64,000 bases of DNA from DATKPA01 sp051955985 (GTDB taxonomy: Bacteria; Planctomycetota; Phycisphaerae; WQYP01): the NCBI GenBank assembly GCA_051955985.1, contig JBQCGD010000036.1:1-64000 (forward strand), read 5' to 3'. The notes below the pieces were generated by a model that had not been told where the DNA came from, made no database searches, and saw only the letters and a list, made by a program, of their open reading frames with translations. The position numbers and the translations under genes are program-made. How positions within the stretch are numbered: position 1 is the stretch's first letter; the number at the start of each line of letters is the position of its first letter. Below, in pieces: positions 42,073-50,332 of this stretch.

Positions 42073-43041
42073 TCAGTGCTGTTCCTGCAGGTAGAACAAC
42101 GTCTCTTCCACCGGCGAATACATCGTCTTGTTCTTCACGTACGAATAGCCGTTCGAATTCCCCGAACGATTCGGATTCAGCGTGTACGGCGTCGTCGGAT
42201 ACTTCGACACGTGCCCGTCGAAAAACGCAAAGTTCGTGTACCCGTCGATCCCGCTGTTCAGCGAGTCGCCATGCCGGCCGGCAAGCCGCTCCGCCTTCGA
42301 ACTGCCCTGGCCCCCGTCCGACGGCGTGTTCTGGTTGTCAAACTGGTCGTAGTTCCCTTCCACCACCATCACAAACGCGCTCGGCTGCTTGATCATGTTG
42401 ATCGTGCGATTGTAATTGGGATCAATGAAACCGTTCGCGTTGTTGTAATACACAAACGGCGTCGCCCCGCCCGAGCTCGTCCCCTGGGACGAACCCAGCG
42501 TGTTCCCGCTGCTGATGTTGTGCATCGTGATTTCGTACCACGTGTAAATGTCCACGTCCCCCACCGTGTTCGAACCGCCGTTGCTCCCCGTCGAGTGCTT
42601 GGCGTACATCTTGTTCACCATCGACCGCGGCGTCGATGGCGTGGCGTTCGCCTGCTGCAGGATCCCGTCCGGACAGTAAAACACCCCGCGCGGAATCGCG
42701 TTCGGACCGCCGCCCGGGCTCACATTGTTCGCACTGGGCAGATACCCCTGCTTCGCCATTTCCGTCGCCCAGTAAAAACCGTTGTCGTACCCCCCGAGCC
42801 CCGCCTTCACCAGCCCCATGATCATGTGCTGATTGTTCTGATCGACGTACATCAAATGCGCCGTCGCAATCTGCTTCATGTTCGCCGCGCACTTCGCTGT
42901 GTTCGCCTGCTCACGCGCTTTCCCCAGCGACGGCAGCAAAATCGCAATCAACACCGCGATGATCGCCACCACCACCAGCAACTCGATCAGTGTAAAACCC
43001 TGCCGGCGAACACCGGCCGCCTTCAATCGTTGACCAACCAT
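42073..43041 (-). CDS. Prepilin-like protein (DUF1559 type), copy 3
   Basis: Protein of 322 aa with the prepilin motif RQGFTLIELLVVVAIIAVLI (residues ~13-32) and the H-x9-DG-type ending FAFFDGHVSKYPT (~277-289). GAGGAG is 5 nt before the ATG. Monocistronic, with its own terminator and a promoter overlapped by a palindrome about 270 bp upstream. Its ending is closest to that of copy 1. Confidence 0.92.
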   Translation of the reverse strand: MVGQRLKAAGVRRQGFTLIELLVVVAIIAVLIAILLPSLGKAREQANTAKCAANMKQIATAHLMYVDQNNQHMIMGLVKAGLGGYDNGFYWATEMAKQGYLPSANNVSPGGGPNAIPRGVFYCPDGILQQANATPSTPRSMVNKMYAKHSTGSNGGSNTVGDVDIYTWYEITMHNISSGNTLGSSQGTSSGGATPFVYYNNANGFIDPNYNRTINMIKQPSAFVMVVEGNYDQFDNQNTPSDGGQGSSKAERLAGRHGDSLNSGIDGYTNFAFFDGHVSKYPTTPYTLNPNRSGNSNGYSYVKNKTMYSPVEETLFYLQEQH

Positions 43042-43306
43042 GAAAACTCCTCAATCCTCAAAATGAAAACCAAACACACCTTTTGCGTCACCCAACGCAG
43101 GCAACAATGCAACCACCGGCGATCCAGAGAAATTCCGAAACGCCTTCACAACTGCGGCTGAGATTCAGGGACGGTTTGGATGGATGGACCGGGAAGGTGC
43201 ACGCAGCCCGGGGATGTGGGAGTAAACCATCTGCCTGACCAACGCCACGAGCGTAACCCGCTGGCCCCGCAATGAGACAGGTTCGGTCCAGTTGGTTAGC
43301 CCGCTG
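43042..43306 (-). other. Long 5' leader of prepilin-like gene 3
   Basis: About 265 nt between the promoter and the ATG with no credible gene. No strong hairpin like those in the other two leaders was found, and no resemblance to the duplicated module. Confidence 0.4.
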
Positions 43307-43336
43307 ATCATATCCTTTTTGACAACCCATTGTCAA
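43307..43336 (-). promoter_or_regulatory. Promoter of prepilin-like gene 3
   Basis: On the minus strand, TTGACA, 18 bp, then TATGAT. The -35 box lies in one arm of the palindrome 43315-43340. Confidence 0.6.
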
Positions 43337-43340
43337 AAAG
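43315..43340. promoter_or_regulatory. Perfect palindrome overlapping the promoter (probable operator)
   Basis: Arms CTTTTTGACAA and TTGTCAAAAAG, 11 bp each, separated by 4 bp, covering the -35 box and spacer. The position suits a repressor site. Confidence 0.6.
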
Positions 43341-43419
43341 TTTCAACACCCCCAAATAGAAATCGCAACGCCGTAAAAATCCAGCACTTGCGCTACAAAC
43401 CCGCAGTCGCGCACCCACC

Positions 43420-44517
43420 CTACCGCCGGCTCACCGCCAACCCGCCTCGCCCCACCGGCCGCCCCAGCACCGGCATCCCCCCTGCCCCCCACTCAAACCG
43501 CTGCGCATAAATCTCCCGGTTCCGCCCGCCCTGCCCCGGCTCCCGCACCCCGTGGTACACAAACCACCACGCCTCCTCCCCCTTCCCGCCACCCGCCTCC
43601 GCCTCCGCCCCCTTCACAAAACAATTATGCCCGACCCCGAACACCTCGTCCGACTTCGCAAACACCGGCCCCGCGCTCTTCTCCCACGCCCCCGCCTCCA
43701 TCAGCCGATCCACATCGCACGTCAGCACCCCCACGCAGTAATCATCGCTCCAGAACCCGTTCGCCGAGTACGCCACCACCACCTTCCCCCCACGCACCAC
43801 CGGCGCCGGCCCTTCATTCACATAGCACGGCCATGGTCCGCTCCGCCGCTCCCACGCCTGGTCCGGCGAACTGATGCACACCCGCTCCCCCACGATCGTC
43901 CACGGATTGCTCATCCGCGCGATGTACAAATGCTGCATCCCGTTCCGCGACCCCGCCCACCCGCTCCACACAAAATACAACCCCGTCCCACCCGCATGCC
44001 CCCCCCGAGGCACCTGGATCACCGCCCCGTCAATCGCCCACCGGTCCGTCGCATCCGCGATCTTCCCCCGAAACACGTACGGCCCCCGCGCATCCGCCCC
44101 CACGCTCTCCAGCACATACATCCGGTGATTCTCGTTCCGCCCGTCGTCCGCCGCAAAATAGATGTACCACCGCCCCCCAATCCACTCCAGCTCCGGCGCC
44201 CACACGTTCCGGCTCACCGGCCCCCGCGACGGCGCCCGCCACACGCACACCTTCTCCGCACCCCCCGCACCCCCGGCCCCCTCCCCAAACCCCGCCATAC
44301 GTCCGCTCGTGTACACGTAAATCGCCGCCCCTCGCGCCGTATTCTCGCTCTGCACCAGGTGATACTGCCCCTCCCGATACACAATCGACGGATCCTGCCC
44401 CGCCATCAGCGGATTCTCAACCGCCCCCTCCCCCGCAAAGGGCAACGTCATCCGCCCGCTCGCCCCCATCGCCATCGCCAACCCCACCGCCCCCGCCACT
44501 GCCGCTGCGCGCTTCAT
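43420..44517 (-). CDS. GH43-like exported glycosidase
   Basis: Protein of 365 aa with a short signal peptide (residues ~1-20) and one five-bladed propeller domain. Segments typical of GH43 (and neighbouring clan GH-F): GQDPSIVYREGQYHLVQS with the base Asp (~43), NVWAPELEWIGGRWYIYFA (~105-123), AIDGAVIQV (middle Asp, ~160), and YVNEGPAPVV with a probable acid Glu (~235); GHNCFVKG is near the C-terminus. Likely arabinan- or xylan-directed (inference). Start: AGGA is 8 nt before the ATG at 44517; the frame extends 15 codons further but is less signal-like. Unlike the first GH43 protein it has no lipobox and no C-terminal sandwich. Confidence 0.87.
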   Translation of the reverse strand: MKRAAAVAGAVGLAMAMGASGRMTLPFAGEGAVENPLMAGQDPSIVYREGQYHLVQSENTARGAAIYVYTSGRMAGFGEGAGGAGGAEKVCVWRAPSRGPVSRNVWAPELEWIGGRWYIYFAADDGRNENHRMYVLESVGADARGPYVFRGKIADATDRWAIDGAVIQVPRGGHAGGTGLYFVWSGWAGSRNGMQHLYIARMSNPWTIVGERVCISSPDQAWERRSGPWPCYVNEGPAPVVRGGKVVVAYSANGFWSDDYCVGVLTCDVDRLMEAGAWEKSAGPVFAKSDEVFGVGHNCFVKGAEAEAGGGKGEEAWWFVYHGVREPGQGGRNREIYAQRFEWGAGGMPVLGRPVGRGGLAVSRR

Positions 44518-44694
44518 CCCTGTATTCCTGTCGTACAACCACCCGGCCGCCAGCGCATCCATGCACCGCTCAACCGTGCCGACAGTTCCTAACGCGTACC
44601 TCAGCCCAGGAGTTCCCTCCTATCAGTGCCGACCCCGAAGCATGTCCCCGGACGCCATCCCCCCGACCCCAGTCCCTAAACCCCCCACAACGCC

Positions 44695-44731
44695 CGCGCA
44701 AAAAAAAGCCGCAGGACACCATCCCACGGCT
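44695..44731 (-). terminator. Rho-independent terminator of the 44757-45344 gene
   Basis: Short stem (44707-44711 with 44727-44731, imperfectly extended inward), followed on the minus strand by eight or more T. Confidence 0.6.
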
Positions 44732-44756
44732 CTCAAATCTGCATCCCCCTCCCCCC

Positions 44757-45344
44757 TCACTTCACCACCTTGTAATCCGCCAACACCATCGTCGACGTCG
44801 CTTTCATCGGCTCCTGGATGTCCGATACCGTCTTCACCATCCCCCCCGGCACCTCCTCCGCCTGCCACACCTTCACATGCGCCGTCATCGGCCGCGGCTC
44901 CGTCGCCACCACCGTCATCTCCCGCGTCGTCGCATCCACGCTCTTCCCGTTCACCTCCACCTTTTCCTTCCCCTCCTTCATGTCCTTCACCTCCCCCTTC
45001 ACGTTCGGCGGAACCCCCATCTTCTCTTTATCGATCTTCGCCGGCACCTGCTGCTGCCGCGGCGGCATCGTGTGCGTCTGACCCATCACCACCGTCTCCG
45101 ATGATACCTCCAGCACCACCGCCTCCGGTTTCACCTCCACCAGCTTCTCCGTGATCGTCATCTGCGGCGACGGCATCGCCATCGGCATCGCCATCTCCAT
45201 GCTCTGCTTGTACGTCACCGTCGTCCCCGGCTTGTACTTCGCCCATGACGTGTACGCCGGATTATCCACCTGCTCCGCATGCACTGCCCCCGCAAACCCC
45301 GCCACACACGCCGCAATCGACAGACAACGCACCGGTAGCCGCAT
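44757..45344 (-). CDS. Exported protein, function unknown
   Basis: Protein of 195 aa with a signal peptide ending near AGAVHA (residue ~23). The mature part starts QVDNPAYTSWAKYKPGTTVTYK, is Met/Pro/Lys-rich with EMAMPMAMPSP, and reads as a beta-rich domain. Similar 'NPAYxSWAKFKPGTxVT' proteins occur in planctomycetes without known role (from memory, not checked). AAGGAA is 6 nt before the ATG. Confidence 0.75.
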   Translation of the reverse strand: MRLPVRCLSIAACVAGFAGAVHAEQVDNPAYTSWAKYKPGTTVTYKQSMEMAMPMAMPSPQMTITEKLVEVKPEAVVLEVSSETVVMGQTHTMPPRQQQVPAKIDKEKMGVPPNVKGEVKDMKEGKEKVEVNGKSVDATTREMTVVATEPRPMTAHVKVWQAEEVPGGMVKTVSDIQEPMKATSTMVLADYKVVK

Positions 45345-45536
45345 AATCAGTTCCTTGTTTGTAAAAGTAATCCTCTTCCCGAAAGAGTTGCTCGGCCCGC
45401 GCCGATCCTCCCACTATAGGCGACATTCCCCCCCGCGTCACCGCAATAAATCGCACCCATGAAAGCAGGCCGCCCGACGCCCTTACCAGCGCGTCGGACG
45501 GCCCGTACGACATTCACATCCCCGCAAACCCCCCGC

Positions 45537-46052
45537 CTAGTTCACCGCCCCCGACCCCTCAAGCCGCAGCAATTCCCCGCAATTGATGATCCGGTCAATA
45601 TCCAGCAGCATCTTCACCGTCTTCCCGATCTTCCCCATCCCCAGGATGAAATCCGATTCCTCGCTCCCCATCGTCGGCGCATCCTCAATGCTCTCCCCCG
45701 GGATGTTCAACACCTCCGACACCCGATCCACAATAATTCCCGTCGAACACTTCCGCCCCTGGTTCTCCACCTCCACCACAATAATGCACGTCTGCTCCGT
45801 CCGATCCGTCGGCGCCATCCCGAACTTCGCCCGCAGATCCACCACCCCGATCACCTGCCCGCGCAAATTGATCACCCCCTTCATGTACGCCGGAGTCTGC
45901 GGCACCGCCGTGATCTCCATGCACCCGATGATCTCCCGCACCTTCAAAATCCCGATCCCGAACTCCTCGCTCCCCAGCGCAAACGTCAGGTACTTCCCGC
46001 CCCGATTCACCGTCTGAATGCCCGCCGCTTCCGGAACCGCGATGTTCCTCAT
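45537..46052 (-). CDS. cheW: Chemotaxis coupling protein CheW
   Basis: Adaptor linking chemoreceptors to the CheA kinase. Length 171 aa. Typical CheW segments: KYLTFALGSEEFGIGILKVREI (residues ~20-41, shortened here), VPQTPAYMKGVINLRGQVIGVVDLR-like block (~54-78), and VDRVSEVLNIPGE. GGAG lies 6 nt before the ATG. It follows an MCP gene on the same strand, but a strong terminator stands in the 68-bp gap, so it may be expressed separately or by read-through. No cheA is in the window. Confidence 0.93.
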   Translation of the reverse strand: MRNIAVPEAAGIQTVNRGGKYLTFALGSEEFGIGILKVREIIGCMEITAVPQTPAYMKGVINLRGQVIGVVDLRAKFGMAPTDRTEQTCIIVVEVENQGRKCSTGIIVDRVSEVLNIPGESIEDAPTMGSEESDFILGMGKIGKTVKMLLDIDRIINCGELLRLEGSGAVN

Positions 46053-46068
46053 GAAATGCTCCGTAGTT

Positions 46069-46107
46069 AAAAAAAAAGGAGAGAAGCGCGTCCCCGCGCT
46101 TCTCTCC
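46069..46107 (-). terminator. Strong Rho-independent terminator between MCP and cheW
   Basis: Perfect 13-bp arms (46078-46090 and 46095-46107) around a 4-nt loop, followed on the minus strand by nine T. It lies between two genes expected to be co-transcribed. Confidence 0.9.
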
Positions 46108-46120
46108 CGGTCTTCACAAC

Positions 46121-47701
46121 TTACTTCCCGCTGAATTCCGCGAATGCCGCGTCATTCGGGGCGTGGTCGTCCGGCATCGGGATCGCCCGCTTTGCCGCCG
46201 CCTTCGGCAACACGCTCTTCGTGGCGCTCTTTGCCGGGGCCGCCGCGCTCGCGTGTCCCGTAAATTCCCCGGTCGTGCGCCGCCCGTTCACCAGCACCGT
46301 GAGGTCGCTCACGATGCGCTTCACTTCGTTCGCCTGGCTCGAAAGCTCCTCCGCCGCCGCCGCGGATTCCTCCGCCGCCGCCGCGTTCGCCTGGACCACC
46401 TTGTCCATCTGCGAAACCGCCGTGTTCACCTGCGTGATCCCCTGCGTCTGCTCCGTCGATGCGCTGGCAATCTCGCCCACCAGCGCCCCAGACTTCGCCG
46501 CCGACGTCGTGATCGCCTGCAGCACCGATGCCACGTCGCTCGAGATCGTCACGCCCGACTTCGCGTTGTTCACCGACTGCTCGATCAGGTGCGCCGTGTT
46601 CTTCGCCGCTTCCGCGGACCGCATCGCAAGATTCCGCACTTCCTCCGCGACCACCGCAAATCCCTTGCCGGCCTCCCCCGCACGCGCCGCTTCCACCGCC
46701 GCGTTCAACGCCAGCAGGTTCGTCTGGAACGCAATCTCGTCGATCACCTTCAAAATCTTCGCCGTCTCCCCGGCGCTCTTCTCAATCTCGTTGATCGCCG
46801 TCGACATCCGCGTCATCGCCTGGTTGCCCTCTTCGGCCGACTTCTGCGACTCGCCGCTCAGCGTGTTCGCCTGCTGCGCCGTCTCCGAATTCCGCCGCGC
46901 CATCGAGGAAATCTCCTCCAGCGCCGACGTCGTCTCCTCCAGGCTCGCTGCCTGCTCGCTCGCGCCCTGCGCAATCGCCTGGCTCGACGAGGAAACCTGC
47001 GTCGCCGCCGAAGCCAACTGGTCCGCGCCCGCCCCAAGCACGCCCGATATCCGCGACAAGATCCGCACCAGGCTCCGCACGATGAAGAACGCCATCCCCA
47101 GGCCCGCAATCAATGCGCCCAGCAGCCCGATGATGATCCCCGTGCGCGCACTCTGCGCCGCGCTGTTCCCCATCGTCCCGCACGTGTCCCCGTACTTCGT
47201 GTTCCAGTCCGTGACCACCTGGATCTGCTTCTCCGCCGCTTCCACCGACGGCACTACCTCCGTGAACAGCAGCTCCGTCGCTTCTTTCGTCTTGAGCTCC
47301 CGGCTCAGCGGCAGCACCTTCTCCCGCTCCTCACCCACCTTCGCCCGCAGTTCCTTGAACTGCTCGAAATTCTTCCGGTCGTCCTCCTGCGAGATCTGAC
47401 CCTCGTAGGCCTTCATGTCGTCTTCCGTCTTCTGCACCGAAACCTTCAGCCTCTCTTCCACCGAGGCCGTCATCTCCTTCGTCGGCGCCAACACGTGCTC
47501 CAGCAGCAGCGACATGTTGTTCTGCATGTCCTCGTTCAACGCCCCCGACAACACCACCCCCGGCAACGCATCCGCCGTGATCCTGTCCATCTCGTGCGTA
47601 ATGCGCGACACCTCGTAATACGCAAACATCCCCAGCCCTATCGTGATGGCCAGGACCCCGCAAAACCCCATCGTAATCCGTCTTCCGATCGTGAGTGCCA
47701 T
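46121..47701 (-). CDS. Methyl-accepting chemotaxis protein
   Basis: Membrane chemoreceptor of 526 aa. TM1 at residues ~10-30; a periplasmic four-helix-bundle-like sensor (~31-185) rich in charged helices; TM2 at ~190-213; only a short HAMP-like linker; then the cytoplasmic signalling domain with the conserved hairpin tip IDEIAFQTNLLALNAAVEAA (~345-364) and GKGFAVVAEEVRNLA. The C-terminus is Ala/Lys-rich and ends EFSGK, with no CheR-tethering pentapeptide. Start: the ATG at 47701 follows GGAGG at 4 nt. Ligand unknown. Confidence 0.93.
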   Translation of the reverse strand: MALTIGRRITMGFCGVLAITIGLGMFAYYEVSRITHEMDRITADALPGVVLSGALNEDMQNNMSLLLEHVLAPTKEMTASVEERLKVSVQKTEDDMKAYEGQISQEDDRKNFEQFKELRAKVGEEREKVLPLSRELKTKEATELLFTEVVPSVEAAEKQIQVVTDWNTKYGDTCGTMGNSAAQSARTGIIIGLLGALIAGLGMAFFIVRSLVRILSRISGVLGAGADQLASAATQVSSSSQAIAQGASEQAASLEETTSALEEISSMARRNSETAQQANTLSGESQKSAEEGNQAMTRMSTAINEIEKSAGETAKILKVIDEIAFQTNLLALNAAVEAARAGEAGKGFAVVAEEVRNLAMRSAEAAKNTAHLIEQSVNNAKSGVTISSDVASVLQAITTSAAKSGALVGEIASASTEQTQGITQVNTAVSQMDKVVQANAAAAEESAAAAEELSSQANEVKRIVSDLTVLVNGRRTTGEFTGHASAAAPAKSATKSVLPKAAAKRAIPMPDDHAPNDAAFAEFSGK

Positions 47702-48062
47702 GCTACCTCCAGAAAAAGCCAATGCGCCACCCCGACAGGAACACGCATTCCTTTCGTCAGGAGCGATTGGATTTACTTCCTCGAATTGATGCCCAGGATG
47801 TTGAACGGCCTGTGCAGCCGCCGACGCGCTCTCCTTCACCAGCACGCCCGCTCAACAAGGCACACAGTCACCTTGTCCAGCCACCCATTTCGATCGGACC
47901 AACTACGCAACAGCGTTATATCCAACCCCGCCCTTTTTGGGGAAAAACACGCAAAAACCCCTCCCCCAAACAGGGCCTCCGCAATCACCCCAACACAAAG
48001 AGGGAAGCACCTCCCGCCGCTCCCCTGCACGCTTCCGCAGGTCTTTCATCCCCTCCGCGCGC
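47702..48062. other. Gene-free region upstream of the MCP gene
   Basis: About 360 bp with no credible ORF and no clear sigma70, sigma28 or sigma54 match. Its far end carries the terminator of the rpsA unit. Confidence 0.4.
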
Positions 48063-48096
48063 AAAAAGAAAAGGCCGCGACCTTGCGATCGCAGCC
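48063..48096 (-). terminator. Rho-independent terminator of rpsA
   Basis: Arms 48073-48080 and 48089-48096 (8 bp with one wobble pair), followed on the minus strand by TTTTCTTTTT. Confidence 0.7.
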
Positions 48097-48103
48097 TCTC
48101 TTC

Positions 48104-48162
48104 TCTCTTCCGTCTTCAGTCTTCCGTCTACTGACTTCCGACTTCTGACTTCTGACTTCTTA
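48104..48162. repeat. Heptad tandem repeat array (TGACTTC type, 8 units)
   Basis: Eight 7-bp units (consensus NGACTTC/NGTCTTC) between the rpsA stop and its terminator, i.e. in the 3' untranslated region. It is the longest period-7 array in the window. Confidence 0.7.
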
Positions 48163-48170
48163 AAACAAAC

Positions 48171-49907
48171 TTACCCTTCCAAGCCCCCCTTGTACTTCTT
48201 CGCCGGCTTGTTCGGATCTTCCGGCGTCTCGCCGCCCGTGTCGGTGCCCGCGCCCCACTGGGCACGCTTCAGCGACAACCCGATCTTCCGATCGTCGATG
48301 TCCACCCGAAGAATCTTCACCTCCACCTCGTCGCCGATCTTCACCACGTCCGTCGGGTTCTCCACCTTGTCGTCCGAAAGCTCGGACACGTGCAGCAACC
48401 CTTCCAGGCCCGGCTCCAGCTCGACAAACACGCCGAAGTTCGTGATCTTCGTCACCTTGCCACGCACAATCATGCCCGGCTGGTAGTTCGTCGGAATCGC
48501 ATGCAGCCACGGATCTTCCGTCATCTGCTTCAACCCGAGAGCCACCCGATTCTTCTCCTGGTCCACGCTCAGAACGACGCACTGAATCTCGTCGCCCTTC
48601 TTCAAAAGCTCGCTCGGGTGAGCAACCTTCTTCGTCCAGCTCAAATCGCTCACGTGCAGCAAGCCGTCGATCCCCTCTTCGATCTCGACAAACGCGCCGT
48701 AGTTCGTCAGGTTCCGAACCTTGCCCGTGATCACCGTGCCCGGCGGATACTTCTCGGCCAGCAGCGTCCACGGATTCGCTTCCGTCTGCTTCATGCCCAA
48801 AGAAATTTCCTGCTTCGTCTTGTTCACATCCAGCACCACCACTTCGATCTCTTCCCCAACCGAGACCATTTCCGAAGGATGATTGATGCGCTTCGTCCAG
48901 CTCATCTCGCTGATGTGCACCAAACCTTCCACGCCCTCCTCCAGCTTCACAAACGCACCGTACGACATGATGTTCGTCACGGTCCCCTTCACGCGGGTGC
49001 CCACCGGATACTTCTCCTCGGCATGCTCCCACGGCGAAGCCTGCTTCTGCTTCAACCCCAGCGCAATCTTCTCTTTTTCCTTGTCCACATTCAGCACCAT
49101 CACCTCGATCTCCTGATCGAGCTTCACCATGTCGCTCGGGTGGTTGATCCGACCCCAGCTCATGTCCGTGATGTGCAAGAGGCCGTCAACTCCGCCCAAA
49201 TCGACAAACGCCCCGAAGTCGGCAATGTTCTTGACCGTCCCCTTGCGCGTCTGCCCAATCGTGATCTCGTTGAACAGCTTCTGCTTCGCCTCGCCACGCT
49301 GCTTCTCGAGAAGCTTACGGCGGCTGATGACGATGTTGCGGCGTTCGAGGTCGATCTTGAGGATCTCGGCGTCGATGGTGCGCCCAATGTACTCCCCAAT
49401 ATCCGCCGGCCGGCGAATATCCACCTGCGACGCCGGCAGGAACACCGGCACGCCAATGTCCACCAGCAACCCACCCTTGATCTTCCGCGTAACCTTGCCG
49501 GCAACCGGATCCCCTTCCTTCTTCGAATTGATGATGTTGTTCCAACCGGTAATCCGGTCAGCCTTCCGCTTGGAGATAATGACGAGCCCATTGTCCGACT
49601 CGACCTGCTCCAGCAGCACCGTCACTTCATCCCCCACCTCCACATCCGCCTGCTCTTCCGGATCCCACTCGCGCTGCAGCGACAGGACGCCTTCCGACTT
49701 CAAGCCGATTTCAACGACGACATCATCCCCATGAATATTGACGATCTTCCCCTTCAGAATCGTCCCATTGGCAAACGACTGCCCGGTCGAATCGAGCAGC
49801 GCCCCGATTTCGTTGGAGTTAAACTGATCTTTGTATTCCGTTTCGATAGCGCCCAGGGACTGCGCTTCATCCATCCCCAACTCGCGCAACAACGCAAAAT
49901 TAACCAT
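48171..49907 (-). CDS. rpsA: 30S ribosomal protein S1
   Basis: RNA-binding ribosomal protein that helps recruit mRNA to the 30S subunit. Length 578 aa with six S1/OB-fold repeats at roughly residues 38-110, 120-190, 205-275, 290-360, 377-447 and 465-535. The last four carry the strong consensus G-x-V-x-x-I-x-x-[YF]-GAFV-x-[LI]-E-x-G-x-x-GL-[LV]-H-[IV]-S; repeat 2 is the more divergent type. The C-terminus ends in a Pro/Lys/Gly-rich tail. Start: the ATG at 49907; a short extension upstream is possible. No good Shine-Dalgarno is seen, as is common for rpsA. Confidence 0.96.
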   Translation of the reverse strand: MVNFALLRELGMDEAQSLGAIETEYKDQFNSNEIGALLDSTGQSFANGTILKGKIVNIHGDDVVVEIGLKSEGVLSLQREWDPEEQADVEVGDEVTVLLEQVESDNGLVIISKRKADRITGWNNIINSKKEGDPVAGKVTRKIKGGLLVDIGVPVFLPASQVDIRRPADIGEYIGRTIDAEILKIDLERRNIVISRRKLLEKQRGEAKQKLFNEITIGQTRKGTVKNIADFGAFVDLGGVDGLLHITDMSWGRINHPSDMVKLDQEIEVMVLNVDKEKEKIALGLKQKQASPWEHAEEKYPVGTRVKGTVTNIMSYGAFVKLEEGVEGLVHISEMSWTKRINHPSEMVSVGEEIEVVVLDVNKTKQEISLGMKQTEANPWTLLAEKYPPGTVITGKVRNLTNYGAFVEIEEGIDGLLHVSDLSWTKKVAHPSELLKKGDEIQCVVLSVDQEKNRVALGLKQMTEDPWLHAIPTNYQPGMIVRGKVTKITNFGVFVELEPGLEGLLHVSELSDDKVENPTDVVKIGDEVEVKILRVDIDDRKIGLSLKRAQWGAGTDTGGETPEDPNKPAKKYKGGLEG

Positions 49908-50332
49908 GAACCAAAAAACCTTTCCGTCGGAAAAAACCGCCCGCTCACCGCTCACATATAGCCCCGGGCTTGCCCGAGGTCATGCCGCAAACAGAACCAT
50001 CTCACCGACTCACACGACAACCTTTCCCGCCAGGCCCGGACCTCCCGAACCCGACCAAATCCACCGGCGTCATCGCAGAACCGGCGCCGCAACAGGCGAA
50101 CACCCCCAAAGGGCATTTCGGTAACCTACAGCGGAAGGGAAAATTGTAGCAGAAACGCCTCTCCCACGGCAACAAACACGAATTTTTTGGCCAACCCCCC
50201 ACTCTTGTGATATATACCCCTGTACGTGGGGTTTAGAATGGAGAAGGATCCGTCCGCGCGGAGAAGTCGTCCAACGCGGTTTTGCCTCGCCAACCCCAAC
50301 ACACAATTCGTCCGCATTGGAGTCCGCCCCCT
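49908..50332. other. Divergent intergenic region, rpsA to the beta-helix protein gene
   Basis: About 425 bp with no credible gene. It holds a likely + strand promoter (50187-50216) with an adjacent ACCCC/GGGGT inverted repeat (50216-50232), and a near-palindromic GC element around 49960-49980. Confidence 0.45.
50187..50216 (+). promoter_or_regulatory. Possible promoter of the beta-helix/PEP-CTERM gene
   Basis: TTGGCC, 18 bp, TATATA. The -10 box is followed at once by the inverted repeat ACCCC-N7-GGGGT, which overlaps the expected start site. Confidence 0.4.

Noticed and set aside
43230..43300. tRNA-like stretch in the leader of prepilin-like gene 3
   Set aside because: A TTC-like loop word is present but no cloverleaf could be drawn.
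48104..48162. Possible CRISPR array
   Set aside because: Units are 7 bp and contiguous, with no spacers and no cas genes.
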